Counted from the stretch's first letter, positions 8,615-18,311 are shown. The stretch is DNA of 64,000 nucleotides from Aminivibrio sp. (GCF_016756745.1 NZ_JAESIH010000025.1:1-64000), one strand, 5' to 3'. Translations and numbers: made by a program. The notes: generated by a model not told the origin, from the sequence alone.

Positions 8615-9853
8615 TCAGCTCCTCACTTTCCTGAGGATGACGATGCCGAGAATAAAGGTGTAGGAAAGAACGGCTATGGCCAGCCTGATGGAACCGGTGG
8701 CCTGGGTGATGAAGCCGAATACGGCGGGTCCGAATATGCCGGAGAATTTGCTCGAAATATCGTAGAATCCGAAAAATTCGGCCGTTCTTCCTGGGGGAAT
8801 CATTGACGCAAAAAAGCTCCGGCTGATTGCCTGGGTACCGCCCTGAACCATTCCTACCGCTATGGCAAGGGCCCAGAAATGCCATATTTCCCTTACGAAA
8901 ATGGCTGCGAAGGTAATGCAGAGGTAGAAGAAAAGCCCTGCGAGGATCGATCTTTTGCTGCCGATTTTCGAGGCAAGGGAACCGAAGGCCAGGGAAAATG
9001 GAATCCCCACGAACTGGGTAACCAGGAGAGACCCCACCAGGTGGAACATGGGTATGCCCAAGGTGGCTCCATAGATTGTCGCCATGCGGATGATGGTCCC
9101 TATGCCGTCGTTGTAAAACCAGAAAGCCAGGAGGAAAACAAAAAGGTTCTTGTAGTTCCTGATTTCCATGAAAGTCGCCCTCAACCTTTCCAGCCCCTTC
9201 AGGAAAAGGGGCGCCCCGGAAAGGTGCTTCCCTTCCGGCGAAGAGGGAGGTTCATCCACGAACAGAAACACCGGGATGGAGAAAAGGGCCCACCACAGGG
9301 CGACGGAGAGGAAGGAAAGCCGGGCTCCTGCGGTTCCGGGAAGATAGCGGATGAAAAGAAGGTTTGCCGCGAGGAGAATCCCTCCACCAAGGTAACCCAG
9401 AGCGTATCCCTGGGAAGAAACGGTGTCTATCCGGTGTGCCGGAACGAGGGAAGGAAGAAGGGCATCATAGAATATCAGGGAAGCTGAAAAGCCTATGGTC
9501 CCGCCCATCATGAGAAACAGGGCCAGAACCCAGTTACCCGGTCCTACGAAGGCCATGCATCCCGAGGAGATGACACCGACCAGTGTAAAGATAAAAAGCA
9601 TTCTTTTTTTCGATCCCTTTACATCGGCCGCCGCACCCAGGATCGGGGCGAAAAAGGCGCTCAGAAAGAGGGAGATGGCAGAGGCATATGCCCAGTAGGC
9701 GGTGGAAATGTTCGGTGCCAGCCCAAGGGCGGCGACCTCCTTGAAATATACCGGGTAGACTGCAGCCATGATGGTGGTCGCGAAGGCTGAGTTCCCCACG
9801 TCGTAGGAGCACCAGGAGAAGACTTTTCGATCAATGTCACGGAAAAAAAGCAT
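8615..9853 (-). CDS. UMF1/Atg22-type MFS transporter
   Basis: A 412-residue integral membrane protein with about 12 hydrophobic segments. The N-terminus (SWCSYDVGNSAFATTIMAAV) is the signature of the UMF1 branch of the major facilitator superfamily, related to the vacuolar effluxer Atg22. Other markers are ILGAAADVKGSKKRML between segments 2 and 3 and GGTQAISRSFFASMIPPGRT. Family members are linked to amino-acid efflux in yeast; bacterial substrates are largely unknown. The start has AAAGGAG upstream. It leads the three-gene minus-strand operon with the deacetylase and asparaginase. Confidence 0.9.
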   Translation of the reverse strand: MLFFRDIDRKVFSWCSYDVGNSAFATTIMAAVYPVYFKEVAALGLAPNISTAYWAYASAISLFLSAFFAPILGAAADVKGSKKRMLFIFTLVGVISSGCMAFVGPGNWVLALFLMMGGTIGFSASLIFYDALLPSLVPAHRIDTVSSQGYALGYLGGGILLAANLLFIRYLPGTAGARLSFLSVALWWALFSIPVFLFVDEPPSSPEGKHLSGAPLFLKGLERLRATFMEIRNYKNLFVFLLAFWFYNDGIGTIIRMATIYGATLGIPMFHLVGSLLVTQFVGIPFSLAFGSLASKIGSKRSILAGLFFYLCITFAAIFVREIWHFWALAIAVGMVQGGTQAISRSFFASMIPPGRTAEFFGFYDISSKFSGIFGPAVFGFITQATGSIRLAIAVLSYTFILGIVILRKVRS

Positions 9854-9947
9854 AAAGGCTCCTTTTCGCCAGGGAGTATAAGTCCGGGTAATGAAATAAC
9901 CTTCCGTATCATATCATTAGAGCAGGGAGAATCTCCACATCCTGAAT

Positions 9948-10179
9948 CCTAAATCCGCTAATTTTTCAGGCAGAGGGAGTGCCGCCGGGCATAAGGTGAA
10001 TTAGCCCTCCCCAGGGGCGAAGAGATTATCCCCTAGGGGGGGAGGGCGCCTGAGGTGAGAGAAACCGACACGGAGGTCGGGTTTCACAGGCAGGCAGCCG
10101 GCGAACGCAGGAAACCGCGGGACTCGCCTGGGCAGTTGTCACGGACGACAATCCGCCCCCCGCGGGGGGCGGATTTAGG
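9948..10179. repeat. Intergenic repeat family, copy A
   Basis: A 232-bp element bounded by CCTAAATCCGC at the left and GCGGATTTAGG at the right (perfect inverted ends). It shares with copies B, D and E the left segment TTTTTCAGGCAGAGGGAGTG and a right arm containing GTTGTC...GACAA. An internal arm pairs CCCTCCCC with GGGGAGGG. It carries no transposase and no convincing gene. It fills most of the gap between the MFS gene and the dCMP deaminase; nothing else is seen in 9854-10250. Confidence 0.85.
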
Positions 10180-10250
10180 CGGAAGAGTTGGTGAGAAAGG
10201 GCTTCTCCGGGTGCTATAATCGTAATCGACGGAAAAACGGAGGATGAGAC

Positions 10251-10760
10251 ATGACTATTCAGCGGCCGGAATGGGATATTTACTTCATGATGATAGCCGG
10301 GGTAGCTGCTTCGCGAAGCACGTGTCTCCGGAGGCGTGTCGGTGCGGTAATCGTGAGGGAAAATCACATTATCAGCACGGGGTACAATGGTGCTCCAAAG
10401 GGACTGCCCCATTGCGGCGAAGTCGGCTGTCTCAGGGCGATACTCGGGATACCGTCGGGAGAACGCCACGAAATCTGCCGGGGATCCCATGCTGAAATGA
10501 ACGCCATCGCACAGGCTGCCTCCGTGGGAACGAGTACGGCAGGCGCGGCGATTTACTGTACCCATGAACCCTGCTCCTTTTGCACGAAAGCGATACTCAA
10601 CGCCGGAATCCGGAGAGTGGTGTACGTGCACCCCTATCCCGACGAGCTCGCAAGGAGCATGCGGGCGGATGCGGCCGTTACGGTCGACAGGCTGCCGGAA
10701 AACGTTTTTTCCATGGTTTCCCCCCTGCTCGAGGGGCTGTTTCAACCGGCGTCACAATAA
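10251..10760 (+). CDS. dCMP deaminase (ComEB family)
   Basis: A 169-residue zinc deaminase converting dCMP to dUMP, the precursor for dTMP. The zinc and catalytic motifs are complete: SHAEMNA (His and Glu) and the CTHEPCSFC Cys pair. The N-terminal PEWDIYFMMIAGVAASRSTC and RRVGAVIV are typical of dCMP deaminases rather than tRNA or cytidine deaminases. AACGGAGGATGAG precedes the start. The HD-hydrolase gene follows after 19 bases with its own strong ribosome site, so the two are likely co-transcribed. Confidence 0.92.
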   Translation: MTIQRPEWDIYFMMIAGVAASRSTCLRRRVGAVIVRENHIISTGYNGAPKGLPHCGEVGCLRAILGIPSGERHEICRGSHAEMNAIAQAASVGTSTAGAAIYCTHEPCSFCTKAILNAGIRRVVYVHPYPDELARSMRADAAVTVDRLPENVFSMVSPLLEGLFQPASQ

Positions 10761-10779
10761 ACTTCGAGGAGGAAACACG

Positions 10780-11358
10780 ATGAACATTTCACGAAACCAG
10801 GCTCTTGAACTGCTGAAGAAATACAACAAAGAAGACAGTCATATCAAGCACGCCCTTGCTGTTGAGGCCGCCATGGGTTTTTTTGCCTCCAGGATGGGAG
10901 GTGACGTGGAGAAATGGAAACTTGCGGGGCTCCTTCATGATATAGACTGGGAAATCACCCAGGAGAACCCGGAGAGGCATACCCACGAGGGAGCTCGATG
11001 GCTTGCCGACGCGGGGTATCCCGAAGACATCTCCAGGGCTGTCCTTGCCCACGGTTGGAGCATCTGTTCAGACACAAAACCGGAAAGTGACATGGAAAAG
11101 GTGCTCTTCACCGTAGACGAACTTACGGGACTGGTGATCACGGCGGCCCTGGTTCGCCCCAGCAGATCGGTCATGGACCTCGAAGTCAAATCAGTGAAGA
11201 AAAAGTGGAAGGACAAGGCCTTTGCGAGGGGAGTGGACCGGGACCTCATCGTCAAGGGGGCTGAAATGATACCCATGCCCCTGGATACCGTCATCGAGTG
11301 GGTTATCCTGGCTCTCAGGGAAGTGGAGGCCGAAATCGGCCTCGGGAGCGGGGCGTAG
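10780..11358 (+). CDS. HD-domain phosphohydrolase
   Basis: A 192-residue HD-superfamily protein. The metal-binding motif KLAGLLHDIDW (His-Asp) lies at residues ~47-57. An upstream histidine is in KHALAVEAAMG, a further histidine in VLAHGWSICS and an Asp in FTVDELTGLV. Short HD proteins of this kind usually cleave nucleotides or other phosphoesters; the substrate is not known. The start has GAGGAGGAAAC upstream. Its place behind dCMP deaminase hints at nucleotide turnover, but this is inference only. Confidence 0.85.
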   Translation: MNISRNQALELLKKYNKEDSHIKHALAVEAAMGFFASRMGGDVEKWKLAGLLHDIDWEITQENPERHTHEGARWLADAGYPEDISRAVLAHGWSICSDTKPESDMEKVLFTVDELTGLVITAALVRPSRSVMDLEVKSVKKKWKDKAFARGVDRDLIVKGAEMIPMPLDTVIEWVILALREVEAEIGLGSGA

Positions 11359-11412
11359 AAAAAGTATTTCACGCCGTTCCACTAGGCGGCTTTGTCGATG
11401 CGGATGTCCTCC

Positions 11413-11694
11413 CCTAAATCCGCTAATTTTTCAGGCAGAGGGAGTGTCGCCGGGCATAAGGTGAATTCGCCCTCCCCAGGGCGCGAAGAGATCTCGCTCC
11501 GCGCTCCTTGCGGAGAGGCCCCTGGGGAGGGCGCCTGAGGTGAGAGAAACCGACACGGATGTCGGCTTCACAGGCAGGCAGCCGGCGAACGCAGGGAGCC
11601 GCGGGACTCGCTTGGGCAGTTGTCACGAACGACAATCCGCACCCCCCGCCCAAGCGAGTTCCGGTGACGCTCCCAGCTGAGGTGCGGATTTAGG
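11413..11694. repeat. Intergenic repeat family, copy B
   Basis: A 282-bp element with the same CCTAAATCCGC/GCGGATTTAGG ends as copy A. The internal arm is perfect here: GCCCTCCCCAGGG pairs with CCCTGGGGAGGGC, enclosing a second hairpin (CTCCGCG...GCGGAG). The right arm GTTGTC...GACAA is present. The terminal ~50 bases on the right also occur, inverted, as copy C. It occupies the space between the HD-hydrolase gene and the response regulator. Confidence 0.85.
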
Positions 11695-11775
11695 CCTCCG
11701 GTGCCGGTATGATCAAAAACCGGATTTCGCTTTTCCCCCCCGGGGGGATAAAAAGCATGGAAGGAGATGAAAACG

Positions 11776-12411
11776 ATGCCCATACGGGTTGTACTTGCCG
11801 ACGACCACCCTTTAACAAGGGCGGGAATTTCCGCATACCTCGCCCGGGAAAGTTCGGTTGAACTGGTCGGAGAGGCTGAAGACGGGCACGAAGCATGGAG
11901 ACTAATCGACGAACTGCGGCCGGATGTGGCCCTTCTCGATATCCGAATGCCGGGTGAAGACGGAGTCGCCGTGGCCCGGAAGGTGAAAGAGTCGTCCCTT
12001 CCGGTTTCTGTGGTCATGCTTACCTCCTACGATGCCCAGCAGTATGTTCTGGCATCGCTCAGGGCCGGAGCAAGGGGATTCATCCTTAAAACCGCCACCC
12101 CCGAAGAGATTTCCCGGGCCATTTCCACCGTGGCCAAGGGAGGCTTTTACCTTGACTCGGAAGTGGCCTCGGCCGTCGGGGAAAGGGAGTTCGCTCCCGA
12201 AGCCCTTTCGGCCAGGGAGAGAGAAGTGCTCATACTCGCCTCGAAGGGGCTTTCAAGCAAGGAAGTGGCTGCCCGTCTCTTTATCAGTGAGCGGACAGTA
12301 CAAACCCACTTGGCCTCCATCTACGACAAGCTTGGAGCGAAAAACAAGACCGAGGCCCTTCTCCTGGCGCTGAAGTACGGTGTCGTTACCCTTGAGGAAT
12401 TGCTTGAATGA
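11776..12411 (+). CDS. NarL/FixJ-type response regulator
   Basis: A 211-residue two-component regulator. The receiver domain (~1-120) has the acidic pair ADDH, the phospho-acceptor Asp in VALLDIRMPGEDG, the Thr/Ser position VVMLTSYD and the Lys in GFILKTATPEE. A LuxR-type helix-turn-helix follows at ~145-205 (LSAREREVLILASKGLSSKE, then RLFISERTVQTHLASIYDKL). The second of two close ATGs is chosen because AAGGAG stands nine bases before it. Its stop overlaps the start of the sensor kinase gene, so the two form a coupled pair. The signal sensed is unknown. Confidence 0.93.
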   Translation: MPIRVVLADDHPLTRAGISAYLARESSVELVGEAEDGHEAWRLIDELRPDVALLDIRMPGEDGVAVARKVKESSLPVSVVMLTSYDAQQYVLASLRAGARGFILKTATPEEISRAISTVAKGGFYLDSEVASAVGEREFAPEALSAREREVLILASKGLSSKEVAARLFISERTVQTHLASIYDKLGAKNKTEALLLALKYGVVTLEELLE

Positions 12412-13781
12412 GGCGGCACCTCCTCCTGATCATAACCTTCGCGATCCTTTTGCCCGCTCTCGCGGTGCTCCTGGTCTCAGGTTTCGGCCTGATGCAGCAC
12501 GAATGGGCCATGAAATCCGTGGCCCGTTCCTACGTGCAGGACATGGCGGAAAACGTGGCTTCGAGGCTCGGAGGCATCGAGACCAGAAAATGGGGGAGCG
12601 AACTCACGTCAATCGAAATTCGGAGATTCAGGGTCTTTACCTGGGGCCCTTCGCTCCCCGGCTGGGTGGCCGTGGTGTCGGCAGACGGAAGAATTCTTTT
12701 TTCATCGCCCGGAGCTGATAATCTTGCAGCAATCTGGCGGCCGTCCATCCCCATCGGCCGGGCAGTAGAGATAAGAGACAGCGAGGGAAACCTCTATACC
12801 ATCGCGGTGAACCCTGTGAGCGGGGGAGACCGGTATGTCATAGCCGCAGTCGCCTGGGACCAGCTTCTTGGCCCTCTGGTGCGGGTGGGGCGACTCTGGC
12901 CCATTTTGATTCTTCTTATGGGCGTAGGTATTCTCCTCGCCCTTTGGGCCCTCTGGAAATGGCTCATCGTTCCTCTCAAGGACCTCGTTGAGGAGATCGA
13001 AACCCTCCGGTGGGGAAAAGACCTGCCCGCTCTTCCTGATCCTGTGGCGGTAAGCGAGATCGGAAGTCTGAGAACGGTTCTTTACAGGCTTGCAAGAACC
13101 GCCGTGGAGCGGACTCTCCTGCAGAACAGGTACGTGAATGACATCGTCCGGGTCCAGGAGGGGGAAAAATCCCGCATAGCCAGGGAACTTCACGACGGTC
13201 CCATCCAGAACATCACCGCCATGATCCAGCAGATCCGCCTGTCCCGAATGGCCGGGGACGGCCAGGAAATGGACAGGCATCTCGCAATAGCTGAAGAAAC
13301 TGCCCATGTTGTTGTACGAGAACTGAGGGAAATGTGCGATGAACTCTCCCCTCCGTGGATCGACCTCGGTCTTGAGCAGGCCATGACTGAGCTGGCCAAC
13401 CGCCTGGCCCGGCATTACAATATTTCCATCTCTATGGATGTGGACGACTCGGTGGAACTTGGAAGGGAACGGCTGCTTTCCCTGTTCAGGATCTTTCAGG
13501 AGGGGGTTTCCAATGCTGTTCGGCATGGGCAGGCAACGGAGATGCGGGCGGAGGTTTTCCGGAAGGACGGAGCTGTTGTCTTCGAGTTCCAGGACAACGG
13601 AAAGGGATTTGAACCCGACATGAATTATGAAACGCTGCGGGTGGAAGGACACAGAGGGCTCGCCAATATGCTTGAACGCATGATGCTCGTGGGAGGCAGG
13701 CTAGAAGTGGTATCAGGGCGCGGGAAAGGGACCCTGGTGCGGTGCGTCATGCCTGATTTGCCGGAAGCGGCGGCGGTGTGA
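12408..13781 (+). CDS. Sensor histidine kinase (HisKA_3)
   Basis: A 457-residue membrane kinase and partner of the preceding regulator (ATGA overlap). It has a transmembrane segment at ~4-28, an extracytoplasmic sensor region to ~160, a second membrane segment at ~167-190 (WPILILLMGVGILLALWALW) and a HAMP-like linker. The HisKA_3 dimerisation/phosphorylation site is RIARELHDGPIQNITAMIQQ. The ATPase domain has N-box EGVSNAVRHG, G1 FQDNGKGF and G2 HRGLANMLERM. This kinase class controls NarL-type regulators in response to envelope or redox cues. A two-gene operon is likely; the next gene starts 48 bases on. Confidence 0.93.
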   Translation: MRRHLLLIITFAILLPALAVLLVSGFGLMQHEWAMKSVARSYVQDMAENVASRLGGIETRKWGSELTSIEIRRFRVFTWGPSLPGWVAVVSADGRILFSSPGADNLAAIWRPSIPIGRAVEIRDSEGNLYTIAVNPVSGGDRYVIAAVAWDQLLGPLVRVGRLWPILILLMGVGILLALWALWKWLIVPLKDLVEEIETLRWGKDLPALPDPVAVSEIGSLRTVLYRLARTAVERTLLQNRYVNDIVRVQEGEKSRIARELHDGPIQNITAMIQQIRLSRMAGDGQEMDRHLAIAEETAHVVVRELREMCDELSPPWIDLGLEQAMTELANRLARHYNISISMDVDDSVELGRERLLSLFRIFQEGVSNAVRHGQATEMRAEVFRKDGAVVFEFQDNGKGFEPDMNYETLRVEGHRGLANMLERMMLVGGRLEVVSGRGKGTLVRCVMPDLPEAAAV

Positions 13782-13829
13782 CCCGTAAAAAGACGCAGCG
13801 CCTTTAGTCAAAGAAGGAGGAATTTTTCG

Positions 13830-15428
13830 ATGTTGCTGAAAATCATCGGCGCCGCCGGAGAAGTGACCGGATCAAGCTATCTTATCGAGTGCGGAACGAG
13901 CAGAGTGCTCGTAGACTGCGGCATTTTCCAGGGAAAAGACGACGACAGAAAAAACAGCGAGCCGTTTCCCTTCGCTGCCGGAAGCCTTGACGCAGTCCTT
14001 CTTACCCATGCCCACATGGATCATTCGGGCAGAATACCCCTCCTGGTGAAGGAGGGCTTCAAGGGAAAAGTCTTCGCCACTCTTCCCACCCTCGAACTGG
14101 TGAAAGTGCTCTGGTATGATTCCGCCAACCTGATGAAGGAAGAGGCGGAATGGAAAACAAAAAAGAATTCCAGAAAAGGGCTCAAACCCGTGGAGCCTCT
14201 GTATAGTGCCGAGCATGTGGACCAGGCAATCCGCCACCTTGCGGCCTCCAGCTATGACGACAGGATAACTGTGGCTCCAGGAGTCTCCGTTCGCTTCCGG
14301 GATGCAGGTCACATCCTCGGGAGTGCCATCCTCGAGATCTGGCTCACGGAAGACGAAAAGGAAGTGAAAATCGTCTTCAGCGGCGACCTCGGTCCCCAGA
14401 AAACGGTCATGGAACGAAATCCGGCCATCATTCCCGATGCCGATTACGTGGTCATGGAATCCACCTACGGCGACAGGCTCCACAGGACAAATGTCGAGAG
14501 CCGGGAGGAATTCCGGGAAGTCTTCACCAAGGTGCTTAAAAACAAGGGGAAGGTATTTATCCCCAGTTTCGTCGTGGACAGGGCCCAGAGAGTGCTCTAC
14601 GAGCTTTCTCTTCTCAAGGACGAGGGAATCCTTGGAGAATCGGTCCCCATATTCTTCGATTCCCCAATGGGAGTCAAGGCGACGGAAATCTACAGAAAAC
14701 ACATGAATCTTCTCTCTTCGGAAATACAACAGTATGTCAGTGAGGGGAAAGATCCTTTTTCGCCGGGAAAACTGAAATACGTTTCCAGTGTCGAAGATTC
14801 ACGGGCCATAAATGAAATTCGGCACGCAGTGGTCGTTGCCGGCAGCGGAATGGTCAACGGGGGAAGGATCGTCCACCATCTGAAGCACGGCATCTGGGAT
14901 CCCAAAAACCACGTTGTGTTTGTCGGTTACCAGGCCAGGGGCACCCTAGGCCGCAGGATCGTCGAAGGAGAAAAGAATATCCGCATCGCCGGCGAGGATG
15001 TGACGGTGAAAGCGGAAATTCACACCATCAACGGCTTTTCGGCTCACGCAGACCGTGACGACCTACTCGCCTGGGCGTCAAACTTCACCACGCCCCCCCT
15101 GTTCCTCATCACCCACGGCGAACCTGAATCCTCTCTCGCCTTTTCCCAGACGCTCGAAAAGGCCGGGATGAAATCCGTTATCCCCTCCGCAGGACAGGAA
15201 ATCCAGCTCGAGCCCAACGGTGCCGCCAAAGCGGTGAAACTTCCCGAACAGCCCGTGCTCCTGCGGGGTGAGGAAGTTCCGTCGGTGCTCACGGAGATCC
15301 TGACATTGGCTTCCGGCCTGAGGGAATCGGTTTCAGGCAAAGAAGACGAGGACATTCTTCCCCTGCTGCAGTCGACGAAGATTCTTCTTGAAACGGCCAG
15401 GGGAAAAATGTCGGCCAAAAAGGCCTAA
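13830..15428 (+). CDS. Beta-CASP metallo-beta-lactamase RNA nuclease
   Basis: A 532-residue MBL-fold/beta-CASP protein of the bacterial RNA-processing exonuclease (YSH1/CPSF-like) type. The zinc motif LLTHAHMDHSGRIP, the later DAGHILGSA and the Asp in VFSGDLG are the MBL ligands. The beta-CASP motifs are visible in VMESTYGDRLH, FFDSPMGVKATEIY, VVAGSGMVNGGRIVHHL and the C-terminal INGFSAHADRDDL. It probably degrades or matures RNA in the cytoplasm. About 80 C-terminal residues (from ~455) beyond the core are unassigned. AAGGAGGAATTTTTCG precedes the start. Confidence 0.9.
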   Translation: MLLKIIGAAGEVTGSSYLIECGTSRVLVDCGIFQGKDDDRKNSEPFPFAAGSLDAVLLTHAHMDHSGRIPLLVKEGFKGKVFATLPTLELVKVLWYDSANLMKEEAEWKTKKNSRKGLKPVEPLYSAEHVDQAIRHLAASSYDDRITVAPGVSVRFRDAGHILGSAILEIWLTEDEKEVKIVFSGDLGPQKTVMERNPAIIPDADYVVMESTYGDRLHRTNVESREEFREVFTKVLKNKGKVFIPSFVVDRAQRVLYELSLLKDEGILGESVPIFFDSPMGVKATEIYRKHMNLLSSEIQQYVSEGKDPFSPGKLKYVSSVEDSRAINEIRHAVVVAGSGMVNGGRIVHHLKHGIWDPKNHVVFVGYQARGTLGRRIVEGEKNIRIAGEDVTVKAEIHTINGFSAHADRDDLLAWASNFTTPPLFLITHGEPESSLAFSQTLEKAGMKSVIPSAGQEIQLEPNGAAKAVKLPEQPVLLRGEEVPSVLTEILTLASGLRESVSGKEDEDILPLLQSTKILLETARGKMSAKKA

Positions 15429-15460
15429 CCTTGCCAGGCCTGAAGGAGGATAACAAGCGA

Positions 15461-16972
15461 ATGGGTGAGGGAAAAACGATGCGCCGGGCAGTTGCCTTTC
15501 TTGGAGCGCTCGCCTTGGCTGCCATGCTTTTTACCCTTGCCGGAAGCGTGCCTGAAGGGAAAAAACTTCCTTCGGCCATTCCCCCGCCCGGGGAGGGGGT
15601 TCCTTTCCTTTTCATCGAAGCCCGGGGTGATGTCTTCGCTTCAGTGCCGTCGGCATCACTACCCGGTGAATCAGGGAAAAATGCTCCGGTCCTCAGGGGG
15701 CTCCGGAGCCTTTTCCCCCTTTTAGCGGAGGCGGAAGAAGTTGCAGTGCTATTTTCCCTGGAACGGGGGCGCATACTAACAGACGGTGTGCTCCGTTTCA
15801 GCGGAGATGAATCGGAGAGCATCGCCCGGGGAACAGTCCCTGAAAGCTGGGGGACCTCGCTGGAGGCTGAGAAAGTACCCGGTGAGGGGCTTTTCGAGCT
15901 GAAGGGCGGCCCGACACCGCTTTTCCCCCTGTACTTCCGGGGCTGGAATGGGCTCACACTCGTCGGGACGACTCCGGACAGAGTGAACGCCATGATTGCT
16001 CTTCTTGAAAAGGGCACCGGAGGAATGAACATTTCATGGTCCGTGGAAAAAAGGTGGCCCAATCATTTCCTGTTCTTTGACGGCGGACTTTTCTCTCACT
16101 TCGCCTCGCAGGAGGGTATTTCCGTCGAGCCTGGAGGAATATCGGTGACTGCGGCCTGGAGGGGAGATCGCTCAGGGGGGCGGCTGAAATGGGAGGCCGA
16201 CGGACTTGAAGCTCTGTTCCGCCGCGGCGAGCCGAAAAAAATAGCTCCTGTCATGTGGGACGACCGCTTCCTTGCCCCGGAACCCTTTATCGCATCCTTC
16301 GGAATCAGCCTGCCGGAAATACCCCCGTCTCTCTTCAGAAGGGCCGGCGCCGGTGAATGGAGTCTTCAGGACACGGTCGGCATCGGAGGAAAAGAACTGA
16401 ATGAATTCTTGCCGGGGCCCGTAATGGTTTCTCTCGGTGGCACAGGCAAGCTCCTTGTCTTCTCACTGCCGGGAATCCTCTTCCAGCTTCCTGACAGGGG
16501 GACCGCCGGAACGGCGTTTGCCCGGTCCTTCTGGAGCCGGGAGTGGACCTCCCTTGTGCCTGCCGTTGAGAAACTCGAAGGGTTTCCCGAGGGAGGAACC
16601 GCCTCCATACCGTTCTCCATTGTGTGCGCGGCGAATTCTGAAATGCTCAGGATCGGTGTAATCGACGGGGAATCGCTGAAGTCCGAAAGGAAAAAGAAAA
16701 TAACCGATTTCGTTCCCTTGATGAGGGAAGGGAAACGGGCAGTGTTTTGGGCTTTTCTGGACGGTCCCGCTTTTGCCGAAGCCATCCGGAGCCTGGCGAG
16801 AACCGGGAAGATCGTTGAAAGAATGGGCCGGACCATAGGCGTGAATATGAAAATGGTGGTCCGCGCATCAGAAATCCTTGAAAATTCTGGAGTGCTGACG
16901 GTTGTCATGCCTTCTCTTGGAGAAGGTGTCCTCGAATGGACGAAACCCCCCTCGCCGGCGAAGGGGAAATGA
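15461..16972 (+). CDS. Exported protein of unknown function
   Basis: A 503-residue protein with a signal peptide (core AVAFLGALALAAMLFTLAGS). The remainder is a mixed alpha/beta sequence with no motif I recognise; it contains repeated short stretches such as FFDGGLFSHFASQEG and PGPVMVSLGGTGKLLVFSLP. The general pattern resembles periplasmic DUF3352-like proteins, but this is a guess. Start 15461 has AGGAGG about 11 bases before it; ATG at 15479 would leave a tighter signal peptide and is an alternative. It lies between the beta-CASP nuclease and tyrS with gaps of 32 and 58 bases, so all may share a transcript. Confidence 0.65.
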   Translation: MGEGKTMRRAVAFLGALALAAMLFTLAGSVPEGKKLPSAIPPPGEGVPFLFIEARGDVFASVPSASLPGESGKNAPVLRGLRSLFPLLAEAEEVAVLFSLERGRILTDGVLRFSGDESESIARGTVPESWGTSLEAEKVPGEGLFELKGGPTPLFPLYFRGWNGLTLVGTTPDRVNAMIALLEKGTGGMNISWSVEKRWPNHFLFFDGGLFSHFASQEGISVEPGGISVTAAWRGDRSGGRLKWEADGLEALFRRGEPKKIAPVMWDDRFLAPEPFIASFGISLPEIPPSLFRRAGAGEWSLQDTVGIGGKELNEFLPGPVMVSLGGTGKLLVFSLPGILFQLPDRGTAGTAFARSFWSREWTSLVPAVEKLEGFPEGGTASIPFSIVCAANSEMLRIGVIDGESLKSERKKKITDFVPLMREGKRAVFWAFLDGPAFAEAIRSLARTGKIVERMGRTIGVNMKMVVRASEILENSGVLTVVMPSLGEGVLEWTKPPSPAKGK

Positions 16973-17030
16973 TAGAACTCCGCCCGGAAACATACAGCCC
17001 GGAAGCGGTATACAATCAGGAGGGAGTACT

Positions 17031-18311
17031 ATGTTCTCAGATGCGCTACAGGTCCTCAGGGAAAGGGGACACATCGAATGGTGCAGTAACGACGAGGAAC
17101 TCGGGGCCCTGTTCCGGCGGGAGATGGTCACCGCCTATGTCGGATTTGACCCTACGGCGGACAGCCTTCACGTGGGACACCTGATCCCCATAATGGCTCT
17201 CGCATGGATTCAAAAATGCGGCCATCGTCCCATACCTCTTGCAGGCATGGGCACGGGGCTCATCGGTGACCCCTCCGGGAAAAGCAAGGAGAGAAACCTG
17301 CTCACCCTGGAAAAAGTAAAGGAAAATCTCGAGGGAGTGAAAAAGCAGCTAGCTTCCTTTCTCGATTTTGACAGCGGAGCAAACTCCGCCCTCTTGATCA
17401 ACAATTACGAATGGCTCGGGAAGCTCACTTTCTTGGAAGTACTCCGGGATGTGGGGAAACACTTCTCGGTCAACTCCATGATTTCAAGGGAATACGTCAG
17501 GAGTCGTCTCGAAGACCCGGAGAAGAGCATTTCCTACACTGAATTTTCCTACGTCCTGCTCCAGGCTTACGACTTCCTTTACCTTTTCTCGAACTTCGGC
17601 TGCAGGCTCCAGATGGGCGGAAACGACCAACAGGGCAATATCATTTCCGGAGTGGATCTCATCCGGAAAAAAACCGGGGGAGAAGCCTTCGGGGCAACCC
17701 AGCCCCTCCTTCTCACGTCATCCGGAACAAAATTCGGAAAGACGGAAGAAGGGGCCGTATGGCTTGACCCCGCAAGAACCTCGCCCTACAAGTTCTACCA
17801 GTTCTGGATGAATGTGGAAGACCAGTCGGTGGAAAAACTGCTGAAGCTTTTCACGTTCCTGCCTCTCGACGAAATAGCCGGAATCATGACACTTCACGGA
17901 AAGTCTCCGGAGCGCCGGGAAGCCCAGAGACGCCTCGCCTGCGAGGTTACTGCCATCGTTCATGGTGCCGCAAACGCCGAAACGGTGAAGAAAGCCAGTT
18001 CGATTCTCTTCGGGGAATCTTTCGAGCCCAGGGAACTGTCGGACAACATGCTCCGGACCCTTTCGGCGGAAGTCCCCACGGGCGAGGTTCCCAGAGAATT
18101 TCCCCTTCCCCTGGTGGACCTTCTCACGTCTTCAGGCGCCTGTCCTTCAAAAAGCGAAGCCCGCCGCCTGATCAAAGGGGGCGGACTCTACGTGAACGGC
18201 GAACGGATCGTTGAAGAAAACCGTCAGGTCAAGGAAGAGGACGTACTGGGCGACCGGTATCTCTTTGTTCGGCTGGGAAAAAAACGGTTTTTCATGGTTC
18301 TTTTCCGGTAA
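17031..18311 (+). CDS. tyrS: Tyrosyl-tRNA synthetase
   Basis: A 426-residue class I aminoacyl-tRNA synthetase of normal length that attaches tyrosine to tRNA-Tyr. The HIGH-equivalent HVGH is in DSLHVGHLIPIMAL and the KMSKS-equivalent is KFGKT. The tyrosine-binding signature runs TEFSYVLLQAYDFLYLF and QMGGNDQQGN. An S4 RNA-binding domain occupies the last ~70 residues (SKSEARRLIKGGGLYVNGER). AGGAGGGAGTACT precedes the ATG. No T-box leader is visible in the 58 bases upstream, so it is probably expressed from a promoter further up or constitutively. A glycosyltransferase-like gene follows after 25 bases. Confidence 0.95.
   Translation: MFSDALQVLRERGHIEWCSNDEELGALFRREMVTAYVGFDPTADSLHVGHLIPIMALAWIQKCGHRPIPLAGMGTGLIGDPSGKSKERNLLTLEKVKENLEGVKKQLASFLDFDSGANSALLINNYEWLGKLTFLEVLRDVGKHFSVNSMISREYVRSRLEDPEKSISYTEFSYVLLQAYDFLYLFSNFGCRLQMGGNDQQGNIISGVDLIRKKTGGEAFGATQPLLLTSSGTKFGKTEEGAVWLDPARTSPYKFYQFWMNVEDQSVEKLLKLFTFLPLDEIAGIMTLHGKSPERREAQRRLACEVTAIVHGAANAETVKKASSILFGESFEPRELSDNMLRTLSAEVPTGEVPREFPLPLVDLLTSSGACPSKSEARRLIKGGGLYVNGERIVEENRQVKEEDVLGDRYLFVRLGKKRFFMVLFR

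Noticed and set aside
10026-11694. Similar minus-strand peptides (CVRRLPACE...) in repeat copies A, B and D, looking like a gene family
   Set aside because: They arise from the repeat sequence itself. Ends and lengths differ between copies, no ribosome site is present, and substitutions follow pairing in the arms rather than codon positions.
16973-17030. Possible T-box leader before tyrS
   Set aside because: The gap is only 58 bases and lacks the stem and T-box consensus.
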